NCBI GenBank assembly: GCA_002434335.1 | Contig: DJJW01000035.1 | Span: forward strand, 23,281-30,888 | DNA from: Lachnoclostridium sp. UBA6558 | Lineage (GTDB): Bacteria > Bacillota > Clostridia > Lachnospirales > Lachnospiraceae | DNA length: 7,608 nt | Reading direction: 5' to 3' | Part shown: one piece after another, positions 6,589-7,608 of the stretch | Position numbering within the stretch: position 1 is the stretch's first letter | Layout of the letters: every line of letters starts with the position of its first letter | Translations under genes and position numbers: made by a program | The notes under the pieces: generated by a model | Databases searched by the model: none | Told to the model about the DNA's origin: nothing | The model's input: the letters and a program-made list of their open reading frames with translations, nothing else

Positions 6589-6625
6589 AAAAGAATAGCG
6601 CAGCCTTACATTACGCTATTCTTTT
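6589..6625 (-). terminator. Intrinsic terminator of leuS
   Basis: AAAAGAATAGCG (6589-6600) and CGCTATTCTTTT (6614-6625) form a perfect 12-base-pair stem with a 13-base loop. On the minus strand the stem ends in CUUUUUG, supplying the U tract. It lies about 53 bases past the leuS stop codon. The A-rich and T-rich flanks make the structure potentially active in both directions, but only leuS has a gene end here. Confidence 0.8.
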
Positions 6626-6677
6626 CAGGTATTCCGTTCTGTCTCTCGTAATCGTTCGTCACCAGCTATCCAACTAT

Positions 6678-7608
6678 TTACCTGACCACAAAGTTGATTA
6701 ATTTTCCTTTAACATAAATTGTCTTAAGGATAGTCTTGTTGTAAATTTCCTTTGCAATCTCTTCTCTTTTTAGTGCTATTTCTTTCATTTTCTCTTCCGA
6801 AACATCTGTTTCAATCTGTATTCTGCATCTGTTCTTACTATTTACCTGAATCACGATCTCTATTGTCTTGCTAGTCAATTTATCCTCTTTATATTCTGGC
6901 CAGCTGCTGTCAAAGATTGAGGTGTCATTACCAAGCATCTCCCAGATATCCTCTGAATAATGAGGTGCAAAAGGGGATATCAATCTAATATAATCCTTCA
7001 GGATATCAAGTTCAAATACAGTATTGCGGTCATCTTTCATTTGATATTCTGCTATGGCATTTCGAAATTCCATTAAGCGAGCTATGGCTGTGTTAAATTG
7101 AAATCTCTCCACATCCTCTGTTACAGCTTTGATTGTTCTGTGTCGGATTGTATCAAGAACTGGCGCTGACTCCCCTTTGTCCGAATTAGCAGTTTCCAGA
7201 TAACGTTCAAATATCCTGTTCATTTTATCAAAGAAACTTTTAACTGATTTTATTCCTGAATCACTCCAAGGACCGCCTTCCAGGTAAGAGAATCCAAAAG
7301 CCAGATACGTGCGAAATACATCTGCACCGTACTGTTCTATATATTCATCCGGAGATACAGTATTTCCTTTTGATTTGCTCATTTTCTGACCATCACTGCC
7401 CAGAATAATTCCCTGATGCACCAGGTTCAGAAAAGGTTCATCTCCTTCCGTATAACCCAGATCTCTCAGTGCCTTATATATAAATCTGGCATACAGTAAA
7501 TGCATGGCTGCATGTTCTATTCCACCTATATATTTATCTACTGACATGAGCTGCTTCATTTTTCTCATATCCCAGGGGTGCTGAACATTATGGGGATCAA
7601 TATATCTT
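6678..7608 (-). CDS. leuS: Leucyl-tRNA synthetase, C-terminal part (5' end beyond window)
   Basis: The frame is open to the right edge and gives 309 complete residues, the C-terminal third or so of an enzyme usually 800-860 residues long; an ATG at 7568 is internal. The piece begins within RYIDPHNVQHPWD and YIGGIEHAAMHLLYARF, which are class I catalytic-core motifs of LeuRS. The KMSKS ATP-binding loop (GQKMSKSKGN) is encoded at 7371-7385. The alpha-helical anticodon-binding domain follows (with FGFSYLEGGPWSDSG) and the small C-terminal domain ends in IYVKGKLINFVVR. About 230 residues follow KMSKS, close to the usual number, so the C-terminus is intact. The enzyme charges tRNA-Leu in the cytoplasm. 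Any T-box leader would lie upstream, outside the window. The gene is followed by its own terminator. Confidence 0.95.
   Translation of the reverse strand, partial: RYIDPHNVQHPWDMRKMKQLMSVDKYIGGIEHAAMHLLYARFIYKALRDLGYTEGDEPFLNLVHQGIILGSDGQKMSKSKGNTVSPDEYIEQYGADVFRTYLAFGFSYLEGGPWSDSGIKSVKSFFDKMNRIFERYLETANSDKGESAPVLDTIRHRTIKAVTEDVERFQFNTAIARLMEFRNAIAEYQMKDDRNTVFELDILKDYIRLISPFAPHYSEDIWEMLGNDTSIFDSSWPEYKEDKLTSKTIEIVIQVNSKNRCRIQIETDVSEEKMKEIALKREEIAKEIYNKTILKTIYVKGKLINFVVR

Noticed and set aside
6606..6613. TTACATTA shared by the leuS terminator loop, 1973-1980 and (reverse) 4201-4208, suggesting a regulon-wide binding site
   Set aside because: An 8-mer with seven A/T positions is expected about once by chance in a window of this size and composition, and one of the copies is in a terminator loop.

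Overview
The window looks like chromosomal DNA of a low-GC, spore-forming, plant-polysaccharide-degrading Firmicute, most plausibly a member of the Clostridia such as Lachnospiraceae. This rests on the AT-rich intergenic DNA, strong Shine-Dalgarno sites, a CwlD-type spore cortex amidase, a cytoplasmic GH43 glycosidase and AraC-family regulators including a large membrane-anchored one. The genus is an inference from gene content and cannot be fixed from this sequence alone.

Layout, left to right. Positions 1-1892 (minus strand) hold most of a large membrane-bound AraC-type regulator of the YesS/YtdP kind; its C-terminal DNA-binding domain lies beyond the left edge. An AT-rich spacer of about 600 bases follows. 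It carries that gene's promoter (TTGACT-17-TAAGAT) and the intrinsic terminator of the next gene. Positions 2496-4067 (minus) encode a GH43 beta-xylosidase / alpha-L-arabinofuranosidase-like enzyme without a signal peptide. It diverges from a cupin-type AraC regulator at 4253-5080 (plus). The 185-base region between them contains a good sigma-A promoter for the regulator and two inverted repeats of identical geometry, which are candidate operators. To the right lie three minus-strand genes: a cwlD-like N-acetylmuramoyl-L-alanine amidase (5172-5888), a small Cys/His/Met-rich membrane protein (6173-6487) and the C-terminal part of leucyl-tRNA synthetase (6678 to the right edge).

How the parts work together. 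The left two thirds read as a carbohydrate-utilisation module: the divergent AraC regulator probably senses a pentose or xylo-oligosaccharide and controls the GH43 enzyme, which would act on imported oligosaccharides in the cytoplasm. The membrane-anchored regulator probably responds to an extracellular signal and may control a transporter or further enzymes to the left. The right third is housekeeping and sporulation. Hairpins behind leuS, the membrane-protein gene and the GH43 gene suggest that the minus-strand genes are mostly separate transcription units rather than one operon. I saw no mobile element, CRISPR array, tRNA, rRNA or recognisable riboswitch. I do not see a clearly novel system. 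The most useful leads are the paired inverted repeats, the plus-strand promoter that faces into a hairpin and the small membrane-protein gene, and the metal-ligand-rich membrane protein.
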